From assembly GCA_020632695.1 (NCBI GenBank), contig JACKFB010000002.1, forward strand, positions 1 to 64,000: 64,000 nt of DNA, read 5' to 3'. The stretch comes from Deltaproteobacteria bacterium. Its GTDB lineage: Bacteria; Myxococcota_A; UBA9042; PHBI01; JACKFB01. The notes beneath the pieces were generated by a model that did not search any database, was not told the origin of the DNA, and was given only the letters and a program-made list of their open reading frames with translations. The position numbers and the translations under genes were made by a program. Positions 24,686 through 34,117 of the stretch are shown here, piece after piece. Position 1 is the first letter of the stretch. Each line of letters starts with the position of its first letter.

Positions 24686-27600
24686 ATGGCGCGTCGGTTC
24701 TTCTGCGTGGTTGGCATCGGGTTGATGCTGGGGGCATGCGGGGGCGGATCCGCGAACGGAGGCGGCGACGACGCCGACGTGACGGACGCCGTCGGAGACG
24801 TCAGCGGAGACGTCCAGGCCGACACCGACGCCGACGCCGACGCCGACGCCGTGTCCGACGCCGACGCCGTGACCGACGCCGACGCCGTGGCGGACACTGA
24901 CGCCGAGTCCGACGCCGACGCCGTGACCGACACCGACGCCGTGACCGACACCGACGCCGTGTCCGACGCCGACGCCGAGTCCGACGCCGACGCCGAGTCC
25001 GACGCCGACGCCGTGTCCGACGCCGACGCCGTGACCGACACCGACGCCGACGCCGAGTCCGACGCCGACGCCGAGTCCGACGCCGACACCGAGACCGACG
25101 CCGACGCCGTGGCCGACGCCGACACCGAGACCGACACCGACACCGTGTCCGACACCGAGACCGACAGCGACACGCCATGCGAGGGCGCGGCCGACTGCGA
25201 CGACTCGAACGCGTGCACCACCGATGCGTGCCTGGACGGCACCTGCTCGCACACGGCCGTCGATGGCGACGACCAGGATCCGTGCACGGTCGACACCTGC
25301 GATCCGGCCACGGGGGAGGTCGCGCACACGCCGGTGGACGTCGATGACGGCGACCCCTGCACGGTCGACACCTGCGACCCGCTCACCGGCGCGGGCATCC
25401 ACACGGCGGTCGACGTGGACGACGCGCTGGCCTGCACGGTGGACGCCTGCGACCCGCTGACCGGGGAGGTGACGCACACCCCCGCGGACGCGCTGTGTCA
25501 GGACGGCCTCTTCTGCAACGGCGCCGAGACCTGCGACCCGACCGACGGCTCGGCCGACCCGACCACCGGCTGCGTGGCTGGCGGGGGCGTCGACGTCAGC
25601 GACGGCATCGACTGCACGCTGGACGACTGCGAGGAGGGCGACGACCTCACCGACGACCTGGGCGAGCTGGTGCACGTGAACGTCGACTCGGCCTGCCAGG
25701 ACGGCCTGTTCTGCAATGGCGCCGAGGTCTGCGACCCCTCCGATGTGGCGGCCGATCTGGCCACCGGGTGCGTGGCCGTCGCCCGCGACCTGGACGACGA
25801 CGTGGTCTGCACCGTGGACGACTGTGACGAGGGCGACGACCTCACCGACGACCTGGGCGAGGTCACCCACACGCCCGCGGCGGCCCCGTGCCAGGACGGG
25901 CTCTTCTGCAACGGCGAGGAGATCTGCGACCCGGCGGCGAGCGGCGCCGACGTGGGCACCGGCTGCGTGGGGGGCGAGGCGCCCGACCCCGACGACGGGA
26001 TCGGCTGCACCGAGGACTCCTGCGAGGAGGGCGTCGACAGCACCGACGATCTGGGCGAGCTGGTGCACACGCCGAACCCGGCGCCCTGCCAGGACGGGCT
26101 CTTCTGCAACGGCGCCGAGGTGTGCGACCCGAGCTCGGGCGAGGCCGACCCGACCACCGGCTGCCTGGCCGGAGACCCGCCCGGCGTCGACGACGGCGCG
26201 CTGTGCACCGCCGACTCGTGCGTCGAGGGCGACGACACCACCGACGACCTGGGCGAGCTGGTGCACGAGCCCGACCACGCGAGCTGCCAGGACGGGCTCT
26301 TCTGCAACGGCGAGGAGCTGTGCGACCCGCAGGCGAGCGGCGCCGACGCCACGACCGGCTGCGCGCTGGGGGAGGCGCCCGACGTCAGCGACGGCATCGA
26401 CTGCACCGCCGACTCGTGCGCCGAGGGTGACGACCTCACCGACGACGTCGGGACCGCGGTGAACGCTCCGGACCAGGACTTCTGCGACGACGGCGCCTTC
26501 TGCAACGGCGACGAGGTCTGTGATCCCAGCGCCGGCGGCACGGGCTGCACGGGTGGCACGGCCGTGGATCCCGACGACGGCATCGACTGCACCATCGACG
26601 CGTGCGACGAGGAGGCCGACGAGGTCACCCACACGCCGTCGGCGGCGGCGTGCCAGAACGGGCTCTTCTGCGACGGCGCCGAGGTGTGCGACCCGAACGA
26701 TGCGGGCGCCGACGCGAACACGGGCTGCCTGGCCGGCGCCCCCCCCGAGGTCGACGACGGCACCGACTGCACGGTGGACAGCTGCGACGAGGGCGGGGAT
26801 CTCACCGACGACCTCGGCACCATCCTGCACACGCCCGACCACGAGAGCTGCAGCGACGGGCTCTTCTGCAACGGCCCCGAGCAGTGCGACCCGGACAACC
26901 TCTCCAGCGACGGCGCGGGCTGCGTGGACGGCACGGCCCCCGAGGTGGACGACGGCATCGACTGCACCGAGGACGCGTGCCGCGAGGGGGCTGACCTGAC
27001 GGACGGGTTGGGCGAGCTGACCCACGAACCGGTCGCGGCGAACTGCCAGGACGGGCTCTTCTGCAACGGGGCCGAGCGCTGCGCGCCCGACGAGGCGGGT
27101 GCCGACCCGTCCACCGGCTGCGCGTCGGGCACTCCGCCCACGGACGACGGCTTCAGCTGCACCAACGACTCCTGCGACGAGGGCGGCGACCTCACCGACG
27201 ACGACGGCACGGTGACGCACGCGCCGGACGGCGACGCGTGCCAGGACGGGCTCTTCTGCAACGGCGTCGAGGCCTGCGACCCGGCGGCGGGTGACGCCGA
27301 CCCGACCACCGGCTGCGCTCCGGGCTCGCCGCCGGTCGAGGACGACGGCTTCTCCTGCACCACCGAGCTGTGCGACGAGGGGGACGACCTCACCGACAAC
27401 CTGGGCGACGCCTCGCAGGAGTTCGACGACCTCGGCTGCCTCGACGGCCTGTACTGCAACGGCGCAGAGACCTGCGATCCCGCGTCGCCCCTGGCCGACG
27501 GCACCACCGGCTGCGCCCCGGGCGAGCCCCCGGCCACCGCGGACGAGGTCGATTGCACGATCGACGTGTGCTCCGAAGGCGCCGACTCCACCGACGACGT

Positions 27601-29557
27601 CGGCGGGGTGTTGCACGCGCCCGACGACACCCTCTGCCCCAGCGCTGGCGACGTGTGCAGCCCGTCCACCGGCTGCGGCGCCCCCGCACCCGAAGCGACC
27701 GAGCTGGTCATCACCGAGCTGCGCATCGACCGCAGCGGCGGCAACGCCACGGACGCCCTCGAGATCCACAACCCGACCGGTCAGGCGGTGGACATCAGCA
27801 CGCTGGTGCTGTGGAACTCGGAGCTGACCGAGCTGGCCATCCGATCGCCCAACGACCCGGACGGCACCCCGGGGACCCAGGTGGTCATCGAAGCGGGCGG
27901 CTACGCCTACGGCGTGCCGAACCCCGCCGATCCGCTGACCATCCCGGTGGGCGCCTCCTTCGTCTGGGGCGAGCCCGGCGAGGCGGCGGCACTCATCGGC
28001 GCCGACCCCGAGTCCACCGAGCTGACCCTCGCCCTGGTCCGCTACCTGCCGGTGGACCCGCCCGACTTCGAGTTCGTCGACATCGTCGAGAGCACCGCGC
28101 TCTTCACCGATCCCCACGGGACGCCGCCGTCGGGCGCGCTGCCGCTGGTGCCGGGCGCCACCACCCAGCTCGACGACGCCTCCATCAGCGCCGCCCTCAA
28201 CGACGACGGCGACCGCTGGTGCCTCACCAGCGACGCGTCGGGGAGCCTGGGCCAGGTCAACTACCTCTGCTCGTCCTTCGTCATCAACGAGGTGCTCTAC
28301 GACTACTCGCACCCCTCCTTGGGCACCGGCGACGAGAAGCGGACCTTCGTCGAGCTGGCGGGTCCGGGTGGCGCCCTGATGACCGACTTCCGCGTCCACG
28401 GCATCGGCACCACCGGCGCCATCCAGTCGCCCGACGTCACCTTCGGGGTGCGGCGCATGCCGCTGGACGGGTTCTTCGTCATCGCCGACGGTGACGTGAA
28501 CGACGGGATCACCGAGGTCCCCAACGCCGACGTCGTCGTGGGCGCCGGCGATCCGCAGAACGGCACCAACGACGCCATCTGGCTGTTGCGGCCGGACGGG
28601 CAGCGCATGGACGCCGTCGGCTACGGGAACGTCGCCGACAGCATCTCGGAGGGGACGCCGGCGCCCGACGCCGACCCGGCCGGGCTGGCCATCTCCATCG
28701 CGCGCGACCTGGCGAGCACGGACACCGACGACAACGCCACGGACTTCCACCTCGACCCGACGCCCACCCCCGGCGAGCCCAACGGCCCGGTGGAGCCGCG
28801 CATCATCTCGATGACGCCCGACGACGGCCTGGCGGGCGAGTTCACGCCGGTGAAGCTGGTGTCCTTCGACCTGGCGCGCGTGTCGACCGTGGACCTGGAC
28901 AGCACGGACAACGCGGTGACCGCGGACTTCGCGGGCACGCCGAGCGGGACCTGCGTGCCCACCGACGCGGCGGACGGCGGCCGGGGCGCGGTGACGTGGA
29001 ACTGCGTGGCATTCGTCAACGACGGCTCGCCGATCCTCGGCGTGGCGACCTTCACCAACCCCGTGTACTTCGGCGGCGGCGTCGCGACGAACGAGTGGGC
29101 CTTCACCGGCGTGCTCAACGAGAGCGGCCAGCCGGGCGAGCTGGACTTCTGCGCGCTGGTGGACCCGCTGACCTTCTCCGTGGTCTCTGGTGAGCAGACC
29201 CAGCCCATCCGCGGCGTCGTCCGCGAGAACGGCGTCACCGACGCGGCCGGCGCGAGCGCCGACATCCTCGCCGAGGTGGGGTACGGCGCCGACGGGGCCG
29301 ACCCGGCGACGCAGAGCGGGTGGGTCTTCAAGCCGGCCGCCTTCGAGCAGCAGATCTCGGGCGACGAGTTCTACCTGGGACAGTTCACGGCGCCCACGGT
29401 GACGACGACCACGACGTTCTACACGGGGTACCGGTTCAGCCTGGATGGCGGGCTCAACTTCACCTACTGCGACCGGGACGGCGCCGGCTCGGACCCGACC
29501 TTCGACTTCAACCCCGACCTCGTCGGGCGCATGACGGTGACGCCCACGCCGCCCTGA
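24686..29557 (+). CDS. giant Cys-rich repeat lipoprotein with lamin-tail-like domains
   Basis: 1623 residues. A signal peptide ends in lipobox LMLGAC (Cys18). Residues about 35-160 are an acidic Asp/Ala/Thr/Glu tract. Residues about 165-270 hold short CTxDxCxxxTG modules, and about 270-985 eleven longer repeats of roughly 65 residues (CQDGLFCNGAExCDP, TGC, DDGxxCTxDxCxEG, TDDLG). The C-terminal third has two segments resembling lamin-tail domains (LVITELRIDRSGGNATDALEIHNP near 1010 and FVINEVLYDYSHPSLG near 1200) and a final beta-rich region. This layout is typical of large outer-surface proteins of Myxococcota. An adhesive, calcium-binding or matrix role is likely but unproven. The antisense frame is open over the whole gene and is ignored. 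Confidence 0.85.
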   Translation: MARRFFCVVGIGLMLGACGGGSANGGGDDADVTDAVGDVSGDVQADTDADADADAVSDADAVTDADAVADTDAESDADAVTDTDAVTDTDAVSDADAESDADAESDADAVSDADAVTDTDADAESDADAESDADTETDADAVADADTETDTDTVSDTETDSDTPCEGAADCDDSNACTTDACLDGTCSHTAVDGDDQDPCTVDTCDPATGEVAHTPVDVDDGDPCTVDTCDPLTGAGIHTAVDVDDALACTVDACDPLTGEVTHTPADALCQDGLFCNGAETCDPTDGSADPTTGCVAGGGVDVSDGIDCTLDDCEEGDDLTDDLGELVHVNVDSACQDGLFCNGAEVCDPSDVAADLATGCVAVARDLDDDVVCTVDDCDEGDDLTDDLGEVTHTPAAAPCQDGLFCNGEEICDPAASGADVGTGCVGGEAPDPDDGIGCTEDSCEEGVDSTDDLGELVHTPNPAPCQDGLFCNGAEVCDPSSGEADPTTGCLAGDPPGVDDGALCTADSCVEGDDTTDDLGELVHEPDHASCQDGLFCNGEELCDPQASGADATTGCALGEAPDVSDGIDCTADSCAEGDDLTDDVGTAVNAPDQDFCDDGAFCNGDEVCDPSAGGTGCTGGTAVDPDDGIDCTIDACDEEADEVTHTPSAAACQNGLFCDGAEVCDPNDAGADANTGCLAGAPPEVDDGTDCTVDSCDEGGDLTDDLGTILHTPDHESCSDGLFCNGPEQCDPDNLSSDGAGCVDGTAPEVDDGIDCTEDACREGADLTDGLGELTHEPVAANCQDGLFCNGAERCAPDEAGADPSTGCASGTPPTDDGFSCTNDSCDEGGDLTDDDGTVTHAPDGDACQDGLFCNGVEACDPAAGDADPTTGCAPGSPPVEDDGFSCTTELCDEGDDLTDNLGDASQEFDDLGCLDGLYCNGAETCDPASPLADGTTGCAPGEPPATADEVDCTIDVCSEGADSTDDVGGVLHAPDDTLCPSAGDVCSPSTGCGAPAPEATELVITELRIDRSGGNATDALEIHNPTGQAVDISTLVLWNSELTELAIRSPNDPDGTPGTQVVIEAGGYAYGVPNPADPLTIPVGASFVWGEPGEAAALIGADPESTELTLALVRYLPVDPPDFEFVDIVESTALFTDPHGTPPSGALPLVPGATTQLDDASISAALNDDGDRWCLTSDASGSLGQVNYLCSSFVINEVLYDYSHPSLGTGDEKRTFVELAGPGGALMTDFRVHGIGTTGAIQSPDVTFGVRRMPLDGFFVIADGDVNDGITEVPNADVVVGAGDPQNGTNDAIWLLRPDGQRMDAVGYGNVADSISEGTPAPDADPAGLAISIARDLASTDTDDNATDFHLDPTPTPGEPNGPVEPRIISMTPDDGLAGEFTPVKLVSFDLARVSTVDLDSTDNAVTADFAGTPSGTCVPTDAADGGRGAVTWNCVAFVNDGSPILGVATFTNPVYFGGGVATNEWAFTGVLNESGQPGELDFCALVDPLTFSVVSGEQTQPIRGVVRENGVTDAAGASADILAEVGYGADGADPATQSGWVFKPAAFEQQISGDEFYLGQFTAPTVTTTTTFYTGYRFSLDGGLNFTYCDRDGAGSDPTFDFNPDLVGRMTVTPTPP
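24817..25170 (+). repeat. coding hexanucleotide array (GACGCC/GACACC with GTG, GAG, TCC, ACC)
   Basis: About 350 bp of GAC-GCC-type hexamers arranged in higher-order 12-18-bp units encode the acidic tract of the giant lipoprotein. Larger blocks recur exactly (units encoding DADAESDADAESDADA). Slippage here changes tract length in steps of two residues and keeps the frame. Confidence 0.85.
25495..27648 (+). repeat. eleven Cys-rich protein repeats of about 195 bp
   Basis: Copies begin near 25497, 25693, 25889, 26088, 26286, 26481, 26651, 26851, 27044, 27239 and 27439, each marked by CxxGLFCNG-like sequence. The copies are conserved in protein (six Cys in most) and partly in DNA, but none are identical, so the duplication is older than the 30-bp and 6-bp repeats nearby. 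Copies 6 and 7 are shorter or diverged (CDDGAFCNGDE; CQNGLFCDGAE). Confidence 0.88.
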
Positions 29558-29560
29558 GGG

Positions 29561-29586
29561 GGCGCCGGCGACGTTCGCCGCGCGCC
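29561..29586 (+). terminator. candidate terminator hairpin after the giant lipoprotein
   Basis: GGCGCCGGCGA (29561-29571) pairs with TCGCCGCGCGCC (29575-29586) across a 3-base loop with one bulge, starting 4 bp after the stop codon. No T-run follows. The remaining gap to 29778 has no other gene that I can support. Confidence 0.35.
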
Positions 29587-29777
29587 AGAGATGGACCACC
29601 CGCGCGGCGGGACAGAATGGGACAGATGGTGAGCCGGCGCCGGGGATCCAGCTCGAGATCGGGCCCCGGGAGGCCCGGCCGCGAACCCTTTGGCGCTGGC
29701 GAGGCTCTCATCTCCCGTCGGGGTCCGCGCCGTGCGGCCGGGTCCCTCCGTCGCGCTACCAGGATCGGGAGGAATGC

Positions 29778-29966
29778 ATGTGTCGAAGGGTGACGTGCTC
29801 GCGGTGCGGGCGACCGGGCTTCGCAGGGTGTGGGGCGCATGTGGAGCAGGTGCTCGGGGACGTGCCGCGCGAGCAGCGCTGCCGCTGCGCCGAGGAGCGC
29901 CGGGAGAAGCAGGCGACCGGGAAGTCGGCTGGGAGCGGTTGGCTGCGTAGGCTGTTCGGAAGGTAG
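29778..29966 (+). CDS. small Cys-rich protein (MCRxxTCxxCGxxxxxGC family)
   Basis: 62 residues. The N-terminus has Cys2, Cys7 and Cys10 (TCSRC), then GFAGCGAHVEQVL and PREQRCRC, a pattern I recall in small conserved proteins of actinobacteria and others that likely bind zinc. A strong GGGAGGA ribosome site lies seven bases before the ATG. The C-terminal 20 residues are basic and end in WLRRLFGR. No function is known to me. It is 25 bp upstream of the CoA-disulfide-reductase-like gene and probably shares its transcript. Confidence 0.7.
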   Translation: MCRRVTCSRCGRPGFAGCGAHVEQVLGDVPREQRCRCAEERREKQATGKSAGSGWLRRLFGR

Positions 29967-29991
29967 GCGCGCACGGCGCGGAGGAGAGACC

Positions 29992-31347
29992 ATGCGGATC
30001 GTAGTCATCGGTGGCGTCGCGGCAGGGATGAGCGCGGCCAGCCAGGCCAAGCGGCGCATGCCCGACGCCGAGGTCATCGCGCTCGAGCGCGGGGCGCAGG
30101 TGTCCTACGGCGCCTGCGGGATGCCGTACAACATCGAGAAGCCCGAGCGCGACATCGAGGACCTGGTGGTCATGAGCGCCAAGACCTTTCGCGACAAGCG
30201 CGGCATCGACGTCCGCACGCGGCACGAGGTGCTCTCCATCGACACCGAGGGGCGCACGGTGGAGGTGCGCGACCACGGCGCCGGCAGCACCTACGAGCTG
30301 TCGTGGGACCGGCTGGTCATCGCCACGGGCGCCCACGCCATCCGGCTGGACATGCCCGGGATGGACGAGGAGGGGGTGTTCCCGCTGCGGGACCTGGAGG
30401 ACGGCGCGGCGGTGAAGCGGTGGCTGGCGGACAAGGAGCCCGGCTCCGCCGTCATCCTGGGCGGGGGCTACATCGGCATGGAGATGGCCGAGGTGCTGCG
30501 TTCGCGCGGGCTGGCGGTCACGGTGGTCGAGATGGCCGACCAGGTCGTGCCCGGCTTCGAGCCGCAGATCGCGAGGATCGTGCGCGAGGAGCTGGAGCGC
30601 CACGAGGTGCGGGTCGAGACCGGGGCCAAGGCGCAGGCCGTCGAGCGCGAGGACGGGCGGCTCGTGCTGGTGACCGACAAGGGGCGCTTCTCGGCCGACC
30701 TGGTGCTGGTGGCCGTGGGTGTGAAGCCCAGCGTCGCGCTGGCCGAGGCCGCCGGCATCGCGCTGGGCGAGACCGGCGCCATCGCCGTGGATCGCCACAT
30801 GCGCACCAGCGCCGAGGACGTCTACGCTGCGGGCGACTGCGCCGAGGACTGGCACCGCGTCTCCGGGCACGCGGCCTGGGTGCCGCTGGGGACGACCGCG
30901 AACAAGCAGGGCAAGGTCGCCGGCGCCAACGCCGTGGGCGCCGAGGAGGCCTTCGCCGGCATCGTCGGGACGGCGGTCTTCAAGGTGTTCGGGCTGGAGG
31001 TGGGCCGCACCGGACTGGGCGCCAAGGACATCGAGCGCTTCGAGCTGGACGCGGTCGCCGCGCCGTCGAAGCAGCCCAGCCGCGCCGAGAGCTACGCCGG
31101 GGGCACGCCGGTCACCACCGTGGTCTTCGCCGAGCGCGGCACCGGAAGCCTCCTGGGCGCCCAGATGGTGGCCCGCGAGGGGGTCGCCGGCCGCATCGAC
31201 ACCTTCGCCACCGCGCTCTACGCCGAGCTGACGGTCGAGGACGTCGAGAACCTCGACCTGGCCTACGCCCCGCCCTTCGCGCCGGTCTACGACCCGGTCC
31301 TCATCGCCGCGACCGTCGCCCGCAAGGCCCTGGCGTCCGACGCGTAG
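29992..31347 (+). CDS. CoA-disulfide reductase / NADH oxidase-like flavoprotein
   Basis: 451 residues. FAD-binding VVIGGVAAGMSAA (4-16), the single redox Cys42 in SYGACGMPY, the NAD(P)-binding VILGGGYIGMEMAE near 152-165 and the FAD-contact TSAEDVYAAGDCAE near 276 mark the CoA-disulfide reductase/Nox/Npx group of pyridine nucleotide-disulfide oxidoreductases. A C-terminal dimerisation domain follows with GTAVFKVFGLEVGRTG and YAPPFAPVYDP; the Tyr pair in CoADR that contacts CoA may be Tyr417/Tyr425. It would reduce CoA disulfides or polysulfides, or O2 or peroxide, with NAD(P)H. ATG after GAGGAGAG. Confidence 0.85.
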   Translation: MRIVVIGGVAAGMSAASQAKRRMPDAEVIALERGAQVSYGACGMPYNIEKPERDIEDLVVMSAKTFRDKRGIDVRTRHEVLSIDTEGRTVEVRDHGAGSTYELSWDRLVIATGAHAIRLDMPGMDEEGVFPLRDLEDGAAVKRWLADKEPGSAVILGGGYIGMEMAEVLRSRGLAVTVVEMADQVVPGFEPQIARIVREELERHEVRVETGAKAQAVEREDGRLVLVTDKGRFSADLVLVAVGVKPSVALAEAAGIALGETGAIAVDRHMRTSAEDVYAAGDCAEDWHRVSGHAAWVPLGTTANKQGKVAGANAVGAEEAFAGIVGTAVFKVFGLEVGRTGLGAKDIERFELDAVAAPSKQPSRAESYAGGTPVTTVVFAERGTGSLLGAQMVAREGVAGRIDTFATALYAELTVEDVENLDLAYAPPFAPVYDPVLIAATVARKALASDA

Positions 31348-31383
31348 CGCCGCCGCGCACACCATCTGGTACCGTGGCCGGCG

Positions 31384-33972
31384 ATGGCCGCTGCTCCCGA
31401 CCGTGACGACTTCCTGCTGAGCTACGCCTCGGTCGATGAGGCGTGGGCGCTCTGGGTGGCCGGGGTGCTTCGGGGGGCGGGCTTCGCCGTGGCGAGCCAG
31501 CCCTGGGAATTCGGCTGCCCGGGCGGCTACGTGCTGGACCTGGACGACGCGCTGGACAGGGCCGCGCGGGTGATGTGCCTGGTCTCCGACGACTATACGT
31601 GCTCGCCGCTCTGCGTGCCGCGCTGGAAGGCGGAGCTCGCCGTCGACCCGGAGCGCGCGCGGGCGCTGCTGCTGCCGGTGCGGGTGGACGACAGCGAGCT
31701 GTTCGGGCCGCTCCGCGAGGTTGGTGGCGTCGACCTCTTCGACGCCGACGAGGCCACCGCCCGCCGGCGCCTGCTCGACGCCTGCGGCCCATGCCGGCGC
31801 CAGGTCGGCGAGGTCGGCGAGGCTGGCGCGTCCGGCGAGCCGCTCCCGCCCTGGCCCCAGCCGATGTCCCCCATCTGGAACATCCCCATCCCGCGCGACC
31901 CCCACTTCACGGGACGCGACGGGCCGCTCGCGGAGCTGCGCGCCCGGTTCGGCGCCGGCGAGCGCGTGGTGCTGGTCCAGAGCACGAGGCCGCACGGCGG
32001 CGAGGGGCTGAGCGCCCTGGCCCGCGAGCATGCCTGGCGCTGGCGTGGCGAATACTCCGGTGTGTGCTGGGTGCGCGCCAGCGACGAAGGCAGCCTGCTG
32101 GCCGGTCTGCAGGCCCTGGCGCGCCGGGTCCAGGCGCGGGGCCACGACCATGAGAGCGCCGTCCGTGCGGCGCGGGCGGGCCGCGAGTGGCTGGAGCGAC
32201 GCACGGGCTGGCTGCTGATCCTCGATGACGCCGACCAGCCCGAGCTGGTCCGGCAGTGGCTGCCGCGGGGACGCCACGGCCACGTGCTGCTCACCACCCG
32301 GCGCTCGCGCTGGGGCGGCGAGCTGCCGACGCTCGAGCTGGGGCCGCTCGCCGAGGACGACGCGCTGGCGCTGCTCGAGCGCCGGGCCGGCGGCGCCCTC
32401 GAGCCGCGAGGGGCCAGGGCGCTCGTGCGCGAGCTGGAGCTGCGGCCGCTGGGCCTCGGCCTGGCCGGCGCCACCCTGGGGGCGCGGGGGCGTGATCTGG
32501 CCGGCTACCGCGAACGCCTGGCCGAGCACCTCGAGCGGGTGATGGACGCGCCCGAGCCGGACGACGCGCCGGCGTTGTGCCTCACCGAGTCCCTGGTGCC
32601 GGCCCTGCACCTGGCGGTGGAGACGGCGGCCCGGCAGGCGCCCGCGGCGCCGGAGCTGCTGGCCCTGCTCTGCTGCTTCGCTTCGGACCGCATCCCCTGG
32701 GATTTGCTGGCGACCGAGGCCTCCGCCCTCGACGGCGCGCTCGCCGCGCTCGAGGCGTGCGGGCTCATCCAGCGCGCGGAAGCCGCGCTGTCGATGCACC
32801 CGCTGGTGTCGCGCCTGTTCTTCGGCCGCTTGGGCGCCGGGCAGCGCCGCGCCGCCACGGTCCGCGCGGCCGAGCTGCTGCTGGCGGCGTTCCCCGACGA
32901 CACGGCGGCGCCCGAGAGCTGGCCCGCCGCCGAGCGCCTGGCGCCCCACGTCGACGCCCTGCGCGTCCGCGCGCACGGGGTGAAGGTGGCCTCGGCGCAG
33001 GCCGCCGAGCTGCTGACCCGCGCGGGCCGCTACGCCGGCCATCGCCTGCGCTGGAAGGCGGCCGCGTCACTGTGCGAGCGGGCGCTGCGCACGGCCGAGC
33101 GGGCCTGTGGCCGGGAGTCGCCGCAGAGCGCGCTGTGTCTGCACGACCGGGCCGAGATCGCCGTGCATGCCGAGCCGCTGCTGACGTCGCGCATCCTGTT
33201 CGGCGACGCCCTCCGGATCCGCCGGGCGACGCTCGGCCCCGCGCACCCCGAGACCGCCCGCAGCGCCCGAGCGCTCGCGCTGGCCGCCCTCCGCTGCGGA
33301 CCGGACGACGGCGGCGGCGACGCCTTGGAGCGGCTGGTCGCGGCGCTGGAGATGACCGAGGCCGCCTGCGGCGCGGATCACGTCCACACGGCAGAGGTCC
33401 TGTTCCAGCTCGCCCAGAACAACTGGAAGGGCTGCGCCGAGATGGGCGATTCACGCGCCCTCTACGAGCGTGCCCTCGCCATCTTCGAGGTGGCGCGGGG
33501 CCCTACGGACGGGCTGGTCGTCTACATCGTGGACACCCTCAGCGAGGTGACCCACCACAGCGGCGACGCCGACGCCACCCGCGCGTTGCTGGACCGCTCG
33601 CTGGAGAGCGCCCGCAGCGTCCACGGCCTGACCCACCCCACGGCCGCCCGCCACGAGCGGCTCGGCAGCTACCTCGAGTACGGCGGCGACCTCCAGGGCG
33701 CCCTCGACCACTACGGCCAGGCCCTGGCGATCTACCAGGCCACCCTCGGCGACCTCCACCGCAGGTCCATCGAGGCCCTCGAAGCCCTGGCCCGCATCCA
33801 CGAGGCCAGCGGCGATCTTCCGACCGCCCGCCGGCACCACGAGCGCCTCCTGGCGTTGGGACTGAAGATCTTCGGCCCCGCCCACGGCTCCGTCCAGGTC
33901 ATCGTCCGGAAGCTCGAGGAGCTCGCCGCCGCCCCCCCGGCCGGCGGCCGGCGCGAGACACAACCCTCGTAA
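31384..33972 (+). CDS. TIR - STAND NTPase - TPR protein with degenerate active-site motifs
   Basis: 862 residues. An N-terminal TIR domain (about 8-135: DDFLLSYASVDEAW, WEFGCPGGYVLDLDDAL, VMCLVSDDYTCSPLC) is followed by an NB-ARC-like NTPase (about 165-450) and kinesin-light-chain-type TPRs (about 560-850). The residue at the usual TIR catalytic Glu position (SPxxxxEW in relatives) is Arg80 (SPLCVPRW). The P-loop reads GGEGLS (205-210), lacking the Lys of GGxGKS/T, while the Walker B-like WLLILDDAD near 265 is kept. Such proteins act in signalling or immune-like responses; this one may lack NADase activity and ATP hydrolysis, or serve as a scaffold. It stands alone, 36 bp after the flavoprotein gene. 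Confidence 0.82.
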   Translation: MAAAPDRDDFLLSYASVDEAWALWVAGVLRGAGFAVASQPWEFGCPGGYVLDLDDALDRAARVMCLVSDDYTCSPLCVPRWKAELAVDPERARALLLPVRVDDSELFGPLREVGGVDLFDADEATARRRLLDACGPCRRQVGEVGEAGASGEPLPPWPQPMSPIWNIPIPRDPHFTGRDGPLAELRARFGAGERVVLVQSTRPHGGEGLSALAREHAWRWRGEYSGVCWVRASDEGSLLAGLQALARRVQARGHDHESAVRAARAGREWLERRTGWLLILDDADQPELVRQWLPRGRHGHVLLTTRRSRWGGELPTLELGPLAEDDALALLERRAGGALEPRGARALVRELELRPLGLGLAGATLGARGRDLAGYRERLAEHLERVMDAPEPDDAPALCLTESLVPALHLAVETAARQAPAAPELLALLCCFASDRIPWDLLATEASALDGALAALEACGLIQRAEAALSMHPLVSRLFFGRLGAGQRRAATVRAAELLLAAFPDDTAAPESWPAAERLAPHVDALRVRAHGVKVASAQAAELLTRAGRYAGHRLRWKAAASLCERALRTAERACGRESPQSALCLHDRAEIAVHAEPLLTSRILFGDALRIRRATLGPAHPETARSARALALAALRCGPDDGGGDALERLVAALEMTEAACGADHVHTAEVLFQLAQNNWKGCAEMGDSRALYERALAIFEVARGPTDGLVVYIVDTLSEVTHHSGDADATRALLDRSLESARSVHGLTHPTAARHERLGSYLEYGGDLQGALDHYGQALAIYQATLGDLHRRSIEALEALARIHEASGDLPTARRHHERLLALGLKIFGPAHGSVQVIVRKLEELAAAPPAGGRRETQPS

Positions 33973-34117
33973 GGTCTCGGCAGGTCGCGGCGTATCCATC
34001 CCTGGCGCGGCGCTCGAGTCGACGCGCCGCGTCGGGACGACCCGCATCGAGCCTGCTCGATCGCCTCGCCGCCCCGAGCCCATCGCCGCCCCCGCGGGGA
34101 CGCACCAAGGAGGACCC

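Noticed and set aside
25495..27648. CRISPR-like array
   Set aside because: Repeats are coding, about 195 bp long, imperfect and without unique spacers.
24641..29599. Continuous 1652-codon open frame antisense to the giant lipoprotein
   Set aside because: It mirrors the repeat codons of the plus strand, has no signal or domain of its own and is dominated by Val/Gly/Ala repeats; the plus strand has a signal peptide, lipobox and Cys repeats.
29464..33042. 1192-codon antisense frame across the CoA-disulfide-reductase-like and TIR genes
   Set aside because: No domains; composition is that of a complementary-strand shadow.
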